A DNA stretch of 64,000 nt from Sulfomarinibacter sp963733915 (GTDB lineage: Bacteria; Acidobacteriota; Thermoanaerobaculia; Thermoanaerobaculales; Sulfomarinibacteraceae): contig CAVTEP010000001.1 of NCBI GenBank assembly GCA_963733915.1, forward strand, positions 744,001-808,000. Direction: 5' to 3'. Positions within the stretch are counted from its first letter, which is position 1. Every line of letters starts with the position of its first letter. A program made the translations under genes and the position numbers. Under the pieces are notes generated by a model that was given only the letters and a program-made list of their open reading frames with translations, was not told where the DNA came from and ran no database searches. Shown here piece by piece: positions 34,152-43,739 of the stretch.

Positions 34152-35339
34152 ATGAGCTCTGAAGTTCTCGCCATCATCCCCGCCCGCGGCGGCTCCAAGG
34201 GCATTCCGCGCAAGAACCTGCAGCCGCTGGCCGGCCGGCCGCTGCTCGCGCACACGGTGGAGGCGGCGCTCGCGGCGTCGGCGGTGACCCGCGTCGTGGT
34301 CTCGACCGACGACGACGAGATCGCCGCGGTCGCCGCGAGCTCTGGGCGCCGAGGTCGTCCGCCGTCCGGCGGAGATCTCCGGCGACACGGCGATCGTCGG
34401 AGTCGGCCCTGCTGCACGTGCTCGACCACCTGCGCGACACGGAAGGCTACGAGCCCGAGCTGGTGGTCTTCCTGCAGGCGACCTCGCCGATCCGGCGGCC
34501 CAGGGACATCGACGGCGCCGTCGCAGCGTCTCCTCGAAGCAGGGCGCCGACTCGCTGTTCTCGGCCTGCGCCGGTGCACGGCTTCGTGTGGCGGCGCTCG
34601 GGCGACGATCTGCGCTCGCTGACCTACGACCATCAGACACCGACCGCGCCGCCAGGACATCGGCGAGGACTTCCTCGAGAACGGCTCGATCTACGTCTTC
34701 AAGCCGTGGGTCCTGCGCGAGCACGGCAACCGGCTCGGCGGCAAGATCGCGGTCTACGAGATGGACCCGCTGCACTCGTTCCAGGTCGACGAGCCCGGCG
34801 ACCTCGAGCTGATGGAGCGCATTCTGCGCCTCGAGCCGCCGCGCGCCGAGGCCGCCCGACCTTCGCAGACATCGAGCTGCTGGTGCTCGACTTCGACGGC
34901 GTGATGACCGACGACCGGGTGCTGGTCCGACCAGGACGGCACCGAGGCGGTGCTCTGCCACCGCGGCGACGGCCTCGGCATCGAGCGGCTGCAAGCCGCC
35001 GGCGTCGAGGTCGTCGTGCTGTCGAAGGAGACCAACCCGGTGGTGGCGGCCCGCTGCGCGCAAGCTCGGCATCGAGTGCCATCCAGGGCTGCGACGACAA
35101 GCTGCCGGCCCTGAAGCAGCTGGCCGCCGAGCGCGGGCTCGAGGCGCGACAGATCGCTTACGTCGGCAACGACATCAACGATCTCGAGTGCGTGGTGTGG
35201 GCCGGTGTCGGGGTCGCGGTGGCCGACGCTCAGCCCGAGTGCTCGACGCTGCGCCGACTGGGTCACGACTCGTGCGGGCGGCTAGGGCGCCGTGCGCGAG
35301 GTGTGCGACGCCATCCTCGAGCAGAGAAGGGGACAGTGA
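34152..35339 (+). CDS. neuA: CMP-sialic-acid synthetase fused to HAD phosphatase (NeuA-KdsC-like), frameshifted
   Basis: The N-terminal domain is a cytidylyltransferase: VLAIIPARGGSKGIPRKNLQ, then VVVSTDDDEIAAVA and ELVVFLQATSPIRRPRDIDG. Shifted fragments continue ENGSIYVFKPWVLREHGNRL and DPLHSFQVDEPGDLELMERI, typical of NeuA ends. Without a stop the reading passes into a HAD domain: IELLVLDFDGVMTDDRVLV (catalytic Asp-x-Asp), VVVLSKETNPVVAARCA, DKLPALKQLAAERGLEARQ and YVGNDINDLECVVWAGVGVA. About four to six single-base shifts occur. Similar CMP-acylneuraminate synthetase-phosphatase fusions are known, including vertebrate CMAS. The fused phosphatase suggests a 9-phosphate route, with dephosphorylation before activation by CTP. 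Confidence 0.82.
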
Positions 35340-35342
35340 ATC

Positions 35343-36227
35343 ATGAGTCAGACCGTACGGATCGGCGACCGTGAGGTGGGGGAGGGGCAGCGAACGTACG
35401 TGATCGCCGAGATCGGCATCAACCACAACGGCGACCTCGAGGTCGCCAAGAAGCTGATCGACGCTGCGGCGCTGGCCGGCTGCGACGCGGTCAAGTTCCA
35501 GAAGCGCACGCCCGAGCTGTGCGTGCCCGCCGGAGCAGCGCGACCTCCAGCGCGAGACCCCGTGGGGCGATCATGACCTACCTCGAGTACCGGCACCGCG
35601 TCGAGTTCGGCGAGGCCGAGTACGGCGAGATCGACCGCTACTGCCGCGACAAGGGCATCGCCTGGTTCGCCTCGTGCTGGGACGAGCCCTCGGTGGACTT
35701 CATCGAGCAGTTCGACCCGGCGTGCCACAAGGTGGCCTCGGCGAGCCTCACCGACGATGCCCTGCTGGCGAAGATCCGCAGCACCGGCCGCCCGGTCATC
35801 CTCTCGACCGGCATGTCGACCATGGAGCAGATCCGCCACGCGGTGGCCCTCTTCGACCGCGAACGCCTTCTGATCGCCCACAGCACCAGCACCTATCCGT
35901 GCAAGCCGGAGGAGCTCAACCTGAAGATGATCGCCACCCTCAAGGAGGAGTTCGACGTGCCCATCGGCTACTCGGGCCACGAGGTCGGCCTGCAGACCAC
36001 GGTCGCCGCGGTGGTGCTCGGCGCGTACCTTCGTCGAGCGCCACATCACGCTCGACCGGGCCATGTGGGGCAGCGACCAGGCGGCGTCGGTCGAGCCCTG
36101 GGGCCTGATGCGACTGGTGCGCGACATCCGCGTCGTCGAGGCGTCCCTGGGCGACGGCGAGAAGCGGGTGTTCGACAGCGAGCTCGGGCCGATGAAGAAG
36201 CTGCGGAGAAGGGAACAGGGCGAGTGA
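35343..36227 (+). CDS. neuB: N-acetylneuraminate/related acid synthase (NeuB), short form lacking SAF domain, frameshifted
   Basis: MSQTVRIGDREVGEGQRTYV and IAEIGINHNGDLEVAKKLID open the TIM barrel, which condenses phosphoenolpyruvate with a hexosamine or hexose. One shift near 35525 leads to IMTYLEYRHRVEFGEAEYGE, WFASCWDEPSVDFIEQF, KVASASLTDDALLAKI and the conserved RPVILSTGMSTMEQIRHAV. IPIGYSGHE-like VPIGYSGHEVGLQTTVAAV follows. A second shift near 36030 gives FVERHITLDRAMWGSDQAAS. The protein ends at MKKLRRREQGE after about 294 residues, right after the barrel. The C-terminal SAF (antifreeze-like) domain usual in NeuB is absent. A hydrolysing 2-epimerase (NeuC) is not found in the window. 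Confidence 0.83.
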
Positions 36228-37681
36228 GCGCCGCCGCGACGTCGAACAGACCATCAGCCGGCCGCCGCGGCGGCAGCCGCCGGCCGCCCTCACGTCCTGC
36301 TGGTCGTCCCGCGCGGCGAGGCGGTCCGCAACTTCCTCTACTCGGACACGCTGCCGGCGCTCGCGGAGCGCGCGCGGGTGAGCGTGCTGTCGGTGGTGGA
36401 CGACGAGGCGCTGCTGGCGGGGGTGCGCGAGCACGTCGAGGAGATCATCCCGCTGCGCCACTATCCGCCCGCGCCCTGGGTGTCGCGGCTGCGGGTGCTG
36501 GTGGAGAACGCCCACGACCGTTGGCTGTGGTCCGAGGTCGCGAAGAACAACTGGGAGCTGCGCGACCGGCGGGCGGCCGAGCAGGGCAAGCGCCTGCAGC
36601 GGGCGCTCGTCAAGGCCTCGGCGCGGGCGCTGGCCTGGCGGCCGGCGCTGCGGGCCCTGACGCGCCTCGAGCAGCGGGCCTCGCTGCGCACCTCGGACAC
36701 GCGCGAGTTCGAAGCGCTGTTCGATCGCATCAAGCCCGACCTGGTCTTCAACTGCTCCCACATCCACGGCATCGCGGGCGAGCTGCCGCTGAAGGTGGCG
36801 CACCGCATGGGGATCACCACCGCGGGCTTCATCTTCTCGTGGGACAACCTGACCTCGCGCAGCCGCATCTTCGTGCCCTACGACCACTGGCTGGTCTGGC
36901 ACGAGGGCATGAAGCGGCAGCTGCTCGGGATCTACCCCGAGATCCCGCCCGATCGGGTGCACGTCACCGGCACCCCGCAGTTCGACTACCACTTCAAGCC
37001 GGAGTACGACCTCGGGCGCGAGGCGCTGTGCCGCCGCATCGGCATCGATCCCGCGCGGCCCTACGTGCTGTACACGGCCGGGATCGCCCACCACTTCTTC
37101 GAGGAGCACCGGCACGTCGAGCTGGTGATCGACCTCCTGCGGGAGATGGACCCCGAGCGGCGACCGCAGCTCGTGGTTCGCTGCAACATCAAGGACACCA
37201 GCCCGGAGATGGAGGCCCTCGCCGCGCGCGGCTATCGAAGACGTCGTCTTCCCGCGCGCCTCGTGGGACCCGCAGTCGCTGACCCCGCGAGGACGACCTC
37301 GCCCTCTACAGCAGCCTGCTGCGCCACTGCGCCCTCGGCATCAACGCCGCCTCGACCGTCAGCCTCGAGCTGCTGATGCTCGACAAGCCGGTCATCAACC
37401 TCGACTTCGACCCGCCCGGTTCGAATCTGCCGTGGTGCCTTGGCTACGAGCGCCACATCCGCTTCGATCACTATCGGCCCGTGGCCGAGAGCGGGGCGGT
37501 GATGGTGGCGAGGTCGCCTGACGAAATGAGATCGATGATTCATTCATGTTTCGTTGATCCGAATGAACTTGCGAAACGGCGAAGGGGCTTCATCTCGACG
37601 TTTTTCAGCGCCGCATTGGATGGCACTGCCGGCATTAACGTTGCCAAGACCTTGACCACCATTGCAAAAGCGGTGAGTTGA
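36224..37681 (+). CDS. Predicted GT-B glycosyltransferase / glycerophosphotransferase-like protein, frameshifted
   Basis: The GTG overlaps the neuB stop. After a low-complexity head, VLLVVPRGEAVRNFLYSDTL begins the fold (frame shift near 36285). IKPDLVFNCSHIHGIAGEL, AGFIFSWDNLTSRSRIFVPY and HVTGTPQFDYHF follow; the last is a hinge motif seen in CDP-glycerol and UDP-GlcNAc-epimerase-like GT-B proteins. YVLYTAGIAHHFFEEHRHVE starts the donor domain. Shifts near 37235 and 37290 lead to LYSSLLRHCALGINAASTVS and ELLMLDKPVINLDFDPPGSN. The last 60 codons are clearly AT-richer than the rest, mirroring the composition break in the DUF5672 gene. The sugar donor is unknown; a link to the neighbouring CMP-sugar genes is possible. 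Confidence 0.62.
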
Positions 37682-38946
37682 TCGATCACCAGATGCCAAC
37701 AGAAAAGGGAGTTGTGTTCGTTGCCGACTCACCCCAGGAACGGCCTACGGGTGGGGGACGTACGAGAATTATCTCGGAAATTCGAGCGGTGCAGCGCGGC
37801 GGTTTCCAACCGTCACTCGTGTGTTTTGTCGCCTCCGAGAAGATCCTCAGGCGCGGAGTTCACCTCAGGACAGCACGGATGGCGATGGAAGCCGAGGCCG
37901 GATGCAGCGTAACCTATTACCCGCAGCTTCCACTGAGGCGGTACGGCGGCATCGCCAGGGCGAACACGGTTTACCAGGCCACGGCCATTCGAAGGACTGC
38001 TCACCGGTACCGATCACAGATCATTCACACTCACAGTCTGGGATGCGGGCTGGCAGCCCTCAGGGCTCGGCATGATGATGACCGATTCAGAGTGGTGGCC
38101 GATTTTCATGGTGCCGCTCCCGAGGAGCACATGTTTGCTCGAGGTCTTCAACGCCCGGACAAAACATCGCGCGTTCTCGCCGAAAGCGAACGAACACTCA
38201 TCCGGGATGCTGACGGACTGGTGCTCGTGTCGGATTCGATGAAAGATTATTTTGCCTCGAAGTATGCGTTGGACATGCAGCGGTCTGTCACGATCCCGTG
38301 CTGCACCGACCTCAACCATGCGGTTGACCCGGAGGTGAGGCGACGGGCCCGCAGCGACCTCGGCCTGTCGACCCGTCCGGTGATCGCCTACCTGGGATCT
38401 GCCGAGGAGTACCAGATGCCCGAGCCGATGTGTGCTCTTTTCACGAGGCTGAAAGGTAGAGTGCCCGATGCCTTTTTCCTTGTGCTCTCGCACGACGGTC
38501 CGGTTTTCGAACGTTGCCTGCACGCGAGAGGTCTCAAGTCGGAGGATTACAAGGTCGTGGGTGCAAAGCGTGCCGATGTCCCCAGGCTCCTCTGCGCCGC
38601 GGACGTAGGCTTGTTGCTGAGAGGCGACTCGGTGGTCAACCACGTCGCCTTCCCGACCAAGTTCGCCGAGTATTGCGCTGCCGGTGTGCCGGTCGTGACG
38701 ACCCCGTACGTAGGCGACGTCACGCGTCTGGTTCAGCTGCACGACGTCGGGATCGTGGTCGAGCCAGAAGACGTCGGTGCTGCTGAGACAGTTGGTGCTT
38801 TTCTGAAGTCGGTGATGAAGAACCGTACCGCCGCGTTTGAAAAATGCGAGGCCTTTGTTTCGAAAAACCTCGACTGGAGTGTCGCTGGCGATTCTCTCTG
38901 CGCACTTTATGAAGGCGTCACAGCGGCTCGAAATGGCATCCAGTGA
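37678..38946 (+). CDS. Glycosyltransferase family 4
   Basis: A 422-residue intact GT-B protein. The N-terminal domain starts GVVFVADSPQERPTGGGRTR. VVADFHGAAPEEHMFARGL and LVLVSDSMKDYFASKYALDM follow. The donor domain opens PVIAYLGSAEEYQMPEPMCA and contains LLLRGDSVVNHVAFPTKFAE, YCAAGVPVVTTPYVGDVTR. The start may be TTG 37678, overlapping the previous stop, or ATG 37693, which keeps all conserved sequence. It ends overlapping the next gene by 4 nt. This and the following two GT4 genes return to moderate GC and lack the dense indels of 33-37 kb. Confidence 0.8.
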   Translation: MIDHQMPTEKGVVFVADSPQERPTGGGRTRIISEIRAVQRGGFQPSLVCFVASEKILRRGVHLRTARMAMEAEAGCSVTYYPQLPLRRYGGIARANTVYQATAIRRTAHRYRSQIIHTHSLGCGLAALRARHDDDRFRVVADFHGAAPEEHMFARGLQRPDKTSRVLAESERTLIRDADGLVLVSDSMKDYFASKYALDMQRSVTIPCCTDLNHAVDPEVRRRARSDLGLSTRPVIAYLGSAEEYQMPEPMCALFTRLKGRVPDAFFLVLSHDGPVFERCLHARGLKSEDYKVVGAKRADVPRLLCAADVGLLLRGDSVVNHVAFPTKFAEYCAAGVPVVTTPYVGDVTRLVQLHDVGIVVEPEDVGAAETVGAFLKSVMKNRTAAFEKCEAFVSKNLDWSVAGDSLCALYEGVTAARNGIQ

Positions 38947-40136
38947 AGGTGGCAGTGTTCTCTCACAAGGAGGTCTGGCGGGACCCGACCGGTGGCCCCG
39001 AGTATTTCACGGTCGGCGGATTCCCGTCTCAGATGAACGCCATCTCCGAACTCTTCGACGAGACCGAGATCTTCTGTCTGCTTCAGCGAGGAGTGCCACC
39101 TGCCGGACATCAAGCCTTGAAGGGCCCAGGGATGACGGTGCGGCCCCGATCGGCGCCGATCGGACGGGGACAGGTTCGAAAGCTACTCATGCCGCTGTGG
39201 GTCGCGAGGAATGGCGCCGGTCTCTGGCGCATGGCCCGAGACGCGGATGCGGTACACGCCGTCCTCCTTGGCGACATCGGCGCGCTGGGATTGACGGCCG
39301 CACTTGCTCTTCGCAAACCGCTGTTTGCCCGGCACTGTGGGATGTGGACCTACTCGGAGACCCTTGCAGCACGCATCACCAAGAGGATCCTGATCGCGTG
39401 CGCCGGCGGGTGGAACGTGGTGATGGCTACGGGCGGCGGCGACCAGTCACCGGAGCCATCGAACCCTGCGATCGAATGGATCTTCGCGACCGGCCTCAGC
39501 GAGGAGGATTTCCGACGGATGCCCGTTTCGCGAGCTTGGCAAGCAGGGTCCCGGTTGAAATTAGTCACAGTCGGCCGGCTGAGCAGGGGCAAGAACGTTG
39601 ACGTGTGCATCCGAGCGTTACCAATCATCCAAGGTGAGGTCCCCGAGGTATCACTCACCGTGGTTGGCGACGGCCAAGAACTGAAGGCTTTGAAAGCATT
39701 GACCAGTGAGCTCGGCGTTCCCGGAACAGTTCGGTTTGTCGGCAACCAGCCTCGCGAGGAAGTGTTTCGCATCCTTGCGGAGAGTCACATCTTCGTGTTT
39801 CCAAGTGCGGCTGAGGGTTTTCCGAAGGCCGTGCTCGAGGCCATGGCCTGCGGGCTGCCGGTGGTCGCATCGCGGGTCTCGGTGCTGCCCCACCTGCTGG
39901 CCGACGGCTGCGGCGAGCTGCTTGCCGGCACCACCGCGGATGATGTAGCCGAGGCGGTGATCCGGCTCGCCGGTGACCCGGAGCGGATGGCGGCGATGGG
40001 CCGAGCGGCGCGCGAGAGGGCCCGCGGCTACACCCTCGAGCGATGGCGCGATCTCATCGGCGAGCGCCTGGAGGCCGCCTGGGGGTGTCCGTTGAAGCAA
40101 GTCGACGGAGAGCCTGGCGGTGGCTGTGATTCGTGA
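38943..40136 (+). CDS. Glycosyltransferase family 4
   Basis: A 397-residue GT-B enzyme. The opening is MKVAVFSHKEVWRDPTGGPE. LRKPLFARHCGMWTYSETLA marks the acceptor domain. The donor domain starts LKLVTVGRLSRGKNVDVCIR, as in family 4, then VVGDGQELKALKAL, RFVGNQPREEVFRILAESHI and the sugar-nucleotide motif FPSAAEGFPKAVLEAMACG, which supplies the EX7E glutamates. All key segments are intact. GTG start at 38943 overlaps the upstream stop, and the gene overlaps the next by 17 nt. Specificity is unknown. Confidence 0.87.
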   Translation: MKVAVFSHKEVWRDPTGGPEYFTVGGFPSQMNAISELFDETEIFCLLQRGVPPAGHQALKGPGMTVRPRSAPIGRGQVRKLLMPLWVARNGAGLWRMARDADAVHAVLLGDIGALGLTAALALRKPLFARHCGMWTYSETLAARITKRILIACAGGWNVVMATGGGDQSPEPSNPAIEWIFATGLSEEDFRRMPVSRAWQAGSRLKLVTVGRLSRGKNVDVCIRALPIIQGEVPEVSLTVVGDGQELKALKALTSELGVPGTVRFVGNQPREEVFRILAESHIFVFPSAAEGFPKAVLEAMACGLPVVASRVSVLPHLLADGCGELLAGTTADDVAEAVIRLAGDPERMAAMGRAARERARGYTLERWRDLIGERLEAAWGCPLKQVDGEPGGGCDS

Positions 40137-41226
40137 GTCGCTGAAAAGGATCCTTTACCTTACGGGGGAGCTCGGTGTCGGCGGCAGCGAGTCGCAGCTT
40201 CGGCTGCTCCTCGAAAACCTGAACCTCCGCGAATGGGATCCGCGGGTCATCGTCTATCACCCCGACCCACATAGGGATCATTCGTCTGTCTTGGAGGACC
40301 TCGGCATTGAGGTCATCGCCATGAGCAGGGGGCGTGGCAGCCCAGCAGCAAAGATCGGTTTTACGATCCGCGCGGCACTGAGAATTCGGCCTCACGTCGT
40401 CCATTCATGGTCCGTGCATGACAATCCGTACGCCGCTGTCGCAGGCCGTTTCGGCCAATCCAGGATCATCTGGGGGTCATTGCGCGGATCAATGGCACTG
40501 CCAGGATTCCGCTCCCTGCCGTCGTGGTATCGGAGCCTGGCTCTTCGTTCGGTCCAGAAGTTGGTTGTCAATTCACAATCGCTCTTCGAAGAGCTTCAAG
40601 CGATTGGATTCCCGGATGAGCGGGTGGTGCTCATCCCAAACTGCGTGGATCCGCGACCAAAGGGCGCCGGATGTTCGGGTTCAAGCGACCTCGAGGCGTT
40701 GGGTTTCTCAGCCGAACATCATGTATTCGGGAGTGTTGCCAATATTCGCCGAGTCAAGAACCAAATCGTGTTTGTCCGTGCTCTGGCGGCCGTAATAGAA
40801 AGGCATCCCGATTCCCGTGGCGTTATCGTGGGTGCGGTCCTTCCTGGAGAAGAGGCAACAGCTACAGAACTGGTGCAGGAGATCGATCGCCTGGGACTGA
40901 ACGGGAAGTGTGTGCTCGCAGGGTATCGACCCGAGGCGCGACGTCTTATCAGTGGCCTTGCCGTGCTCTGTCTGACCTCCAAAAGCGAGGGGATGCCCAA
41001 CGTGGTTCTCGAGGCCATGGCGGCCAGAGTACCGGTGGTCGCGGCTGCAGTTGGCGGTGTGCCCGAGGTCGTCATCGATGGGACGACGGGGATTCTTGTC
41101 CAGCCTGATGATGCGTCGGCCTTTGCAGAGGGTATGGCCCGTGTGCTCGAGTCGTCCGAAAGAGGCCGAGCAGGATGTGCGAGAGCGCGTACGATCTCGT
41201 CTCCCGAGAGCGAAACTGTGCTGTGA
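40120..41226 (+). CDS. Glycosyltransferase family 4 (C-terminus probably frameshifted)
   Basis: A 368-residue GT-B enzyme: KRILYLTGELGVGGSESQLR at the start, then HVVHSWSVHDNPYAAVAGR, LVVNSQSLFEELQAIGFP, and the donor domain HHVFGSVANIRRVKNQIVFV. LTSKSEGMPNVVLEAMAARV and GVPEVVIDGTTGILVQPDD are the standard family 4 nucleotide-binding part. After residue about 345 the frame degenerates (ERGRAGCARARTISS). RQLGRMYAEAMEIIR, a believable end, lies in another frame stopping at 41279, so one indel near 41160-41215 is likely and the true gene probably ends at 41279. Confidence 0.83.
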   Translation: MAVIRESLKRILYLTGELGVGGSESQLRLLLENLNLREWDPRVIVYHPDPHRDHSSVLEDLGIEVIAMSRGRGSPAAKIGFTIRAALRIRPHVVHSWSVHDNPYAAVAGRFGQSRIIWGSLRGSMALPGFRSLPSWYRSLALRSVQKLVVNSQSLFEELQAIGFPDERVVLIPNCVDPRPKGAGCSGSSDLEALGFSAEHHVFGSVANIRRVKNQIVFVRALAAVIERHPDSRGVIVGAVLPGEEATATELVQEIDRLGLNGKCVLAGYRPEARRLISGLAVLCLTSKSEGMPNVVLEAMAARVPVVAAAVGGVPEVVIDGTTGILVQPDDASAFAEGMARVLESSERGRAGCARARTISSPESETVL

Positions 41227-41312
41227 TCTCTCGGCAGTTGGGACGTATGTACGCAGAGGCGATGGAGATTATTAGGTGACGGTTCAGGGGGAGATGGGGC
41301 TTAACACGGCCC

Positions 41313-42712
41313 GTGACAGTGCCCTCGGACGCACACTCGCGGCCAGTGGCGGCTGTCGCCGAGAGGCCTCTCGCTGCGCCTATTGAGTCGAGCCCACAAT
41401 GGATGGCGCTGTACTTCGGCGCTCACGTCGTGCTCGCCGCGGTCGCGCAGCGGTTCTGGCCGGTGGCGACGGTCTGGGCGCTGGCCGCGCTGCTTGCGGG
41501 TTTGCTCGCCTTGACCCGGCGCCGGGCGGCCGAGCGGGTCGTGATCGTCGCCGCCTACGTCGTCGGCGCCGAGCTCGTGTGGCGCGGCACCCACGCCCGG
41601 GTCTTCTGGGAGTACGGCAAGTACGTGCTCATCCTGCTCCTCGGCCTCGCGGTGCTGCAGCGGCTGCGCGGCCGCGTCGAGTGGCGCGGGCTCGTGTTCA
41701 TCGCCTGCATGGCGCCGTCGCTGGCCGTGCTGCCGTACTTCGACCGCCAAGAAGTGGCCTTCAATCTCAGCGGCCCGGTGGCGCTCGGCCTGGCGGTGCT
41801 GTTCTTCTCGGGCATGACCGTCGACCGACGCCTGCTGGTGCGGCTGTCGGTGGTGGCGCTGGGACCCATTGTCGGGCTCGCCTTTCTCTCCACCTTCGGC
41901 ACTCTGCGCGCCGACCCGCGCACCTTCGCGATCGGCGGCAAGGCGACAACGGCGGGTATCGGCCCCAACCAGGTGTCCTCGGTGCTCGGGCTGGGCCTCT
42001 TCCTCGTGTTCGTGCTGCTGCTGATCGGGCCGCGGAACCGCGCTCTCTCGCATCGGCCTCGGTGTGCTTGGGGTGTGGCTGGGCGCGCCAGACGGTGCTC
42101 AGCTTCTCGCGCGGTGGGCTGTGGACGGCGGCCGGGTCGATCCTCGTGGCTGCGTGGTTTCTGGTGCGCGATCGCAAGAGGCGCGGCGTGCTTCTGACGC
42201 TCGCAGTTGTCGGTTTCGTGCTTTTCCGATTCGTCGTCTTCCCGGCCACCGATCGGATCAGCGGTGGCATCGCGTCACGGCGATTCGTCGACACGGATCT
42301 GACCGGGCGCGACAAGATCATGAAGGCCGACTGGATCGTCTTCCTCGAAAATCCGCTGCTGGGGGTCGGACCGGGTCAGTCCTACGGCAGCCCATGCCAT
42401 CACCTTCAGGGCGTCGGCCGCGCACACCGAGTACACCAGGCTGCTCGCAGAGCACGGCTCCTTCGGCGTTGTCGCCATCCTCATGCTGGCGTGGATGGCC
42501 TGGAGCCGCTGGCGGCGCAGACGAGCCAGCCCCGGAGAAGGGCATCGGCTGGCCTGCATGGCCTGGGCGTTGCTCTACATGGGGCACTCGGCGATGCGGT
42601 TGGCGGCGCCGGCGTTCATGTTCGGGCTGGGTTGCGCGGTGCTGGTGCTCGGGACGGTCGAGCTCCCGGTGTGGAGGCGGCAGGCACCGGTCCGGGTCCG
42701 CCGCTGCCGTGA
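41313..42712 (+). CDS. O-antigen polymerase/ligase-like membrane protein (Wzy/WaaL type), frameshifted
   Basis: A polytopic membrane protein of about 460 residues. Helices include WMALYFGAHVVLAAVAQRF, TVWALAALLAGLLAL, YVLILLLGLAVLQRL, LVFIACMAPSLAVLPYF and VALGLAVLFFSGMTV. The long loop after IGPNQVSSVLGLGLFLVFVL leads, through two shifts near 42045-42110, to VLSFSRGGLWTAAGSILVAA, the SRGG motif typical of O-antigen ligase family proteins. DKIMKADWIVFLENPLLGVG then starts the large periplasmic loop. After a third shift near 42390, HTEYTRLLAEHGSFGVVAIL, whose HxE/HTEY matches the ligase/polymerase signature, is followed by two more helices. It acts on undecaprenol-linked repeat units. The end overlaps the next start. 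Confidence 0.75.
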
Positions 42713-43717
42713 GTGCGTCGACGTTGAAGATCTTGATCGTCACCAGCGAGTGGCCGTCGCGGAGCGCCCGCACGACGTGCCGTTTCTCGTCGAGCAGGTC
42801 GATCAGCTGCGCGCGGCCGGGGTGCAGGTCGAGGTCTTCTCGTTTCGGGGCAGGGCCAATCCGCTGCGCTACGCGGCGGCTTGGCGGCGACTGCGGGCAG
42901 AGCATGACCTGAGAAGCTTCGATCTCGTGCACGCACACTTCGGCCAGAGCGGCCTGGTCGCGCTGCCGTGTCCGGTGCCGTTGGTCGTGACGTTTCATGG
43001 CAGCGATCTCCAGGGTGTACCAGGCGCCGACGGTCGGCCCACGCTATCCGGCCGGATGCTGAGGGCGGTCAGCCGCTTCGTCGCGCAGTCGGGCGACGAC
43101 GGTGATCGTGGTTTCCGCGCACCTGCGGTCGATGTTGCCCGACGGCGTCGAGGCCGAGGTGATACCGTGCGGCATCGACCTCCAGGCTTTTTCACCGATG
43201 TCGATGGCCGAGGCGCGGGCCGAGCTCGATTTGCCGCCTGACGCCAGGCTCGTCCTTTTCATCGGCGACCCTGCGAACCCCATCAAACGACACGCTTTGG
43301 CGTCGGCGTCAGTGGCGCGAGTGGACCCGGCGCTCGATGCCAGGCTCGTCACCCTGCACGGAGAGCCGCACACGAGGGTGCCGCTTTTCATGAGCGCGTG
43401 CGATGCCCTGCTGGTGACTTCGGTCCACGAGGGGTCGCCGACAGCGGTCAAGGAGGCACTGGCCTGTGGGCTGCCGGTGGTGAGCGTTCCTGTGGGAGAC
43501 GTCGTCGAGCGCGTGCGCGAAGTGCCCGGAGTGCCGGGTGTGCGGAAGCGATGATCGAGAGGAGATTGCGCAACGGCTCGAGGAGGTGATCCGCGATCCC
43601 GTGCGAATCGAGGCCGGGAGAAGGGCCGTAGCCGATCTCGATCACAGCGTCAATCACGCAGAGGCTCCTCGAACTGTACGAGGACACTCTTCGGTTCAGC
43701 GACGGCGTAGGGTGGAA
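42709..43717 (+). CDS. Glycosyltransferase family 4, frameshifted
   Basis: The start is GTG 42709 with STLKILIVTSEWPS. A shift near 42765 leads to HDVPFLVEQVDQLRAAGVQV and VHAHFGQSGLVALPCPVPLV, VTFHGSDLQG. Another shift near 43090 gives TVIVVSAHLRSMLPDGVEAE and VIPCGIDLQAFSPMSMAEAR, then VLFIGDPANPIKRHALASAS and the nucleotide-binding VTSVHEGSPTAVKEALACGL. After about 43535 the end reads DDREEIAQRLEEVIRDPVRI and, with one more shift, ITQRLLELYEDTLRF. The stop is uncertain; a TAG near 43711 is the likeliest. Complete motif set of family 4 despite four shifts. Confidence 0.72.
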
Positions 43718-43739
43718 AATCGTCTGCATCGCCGTCATC

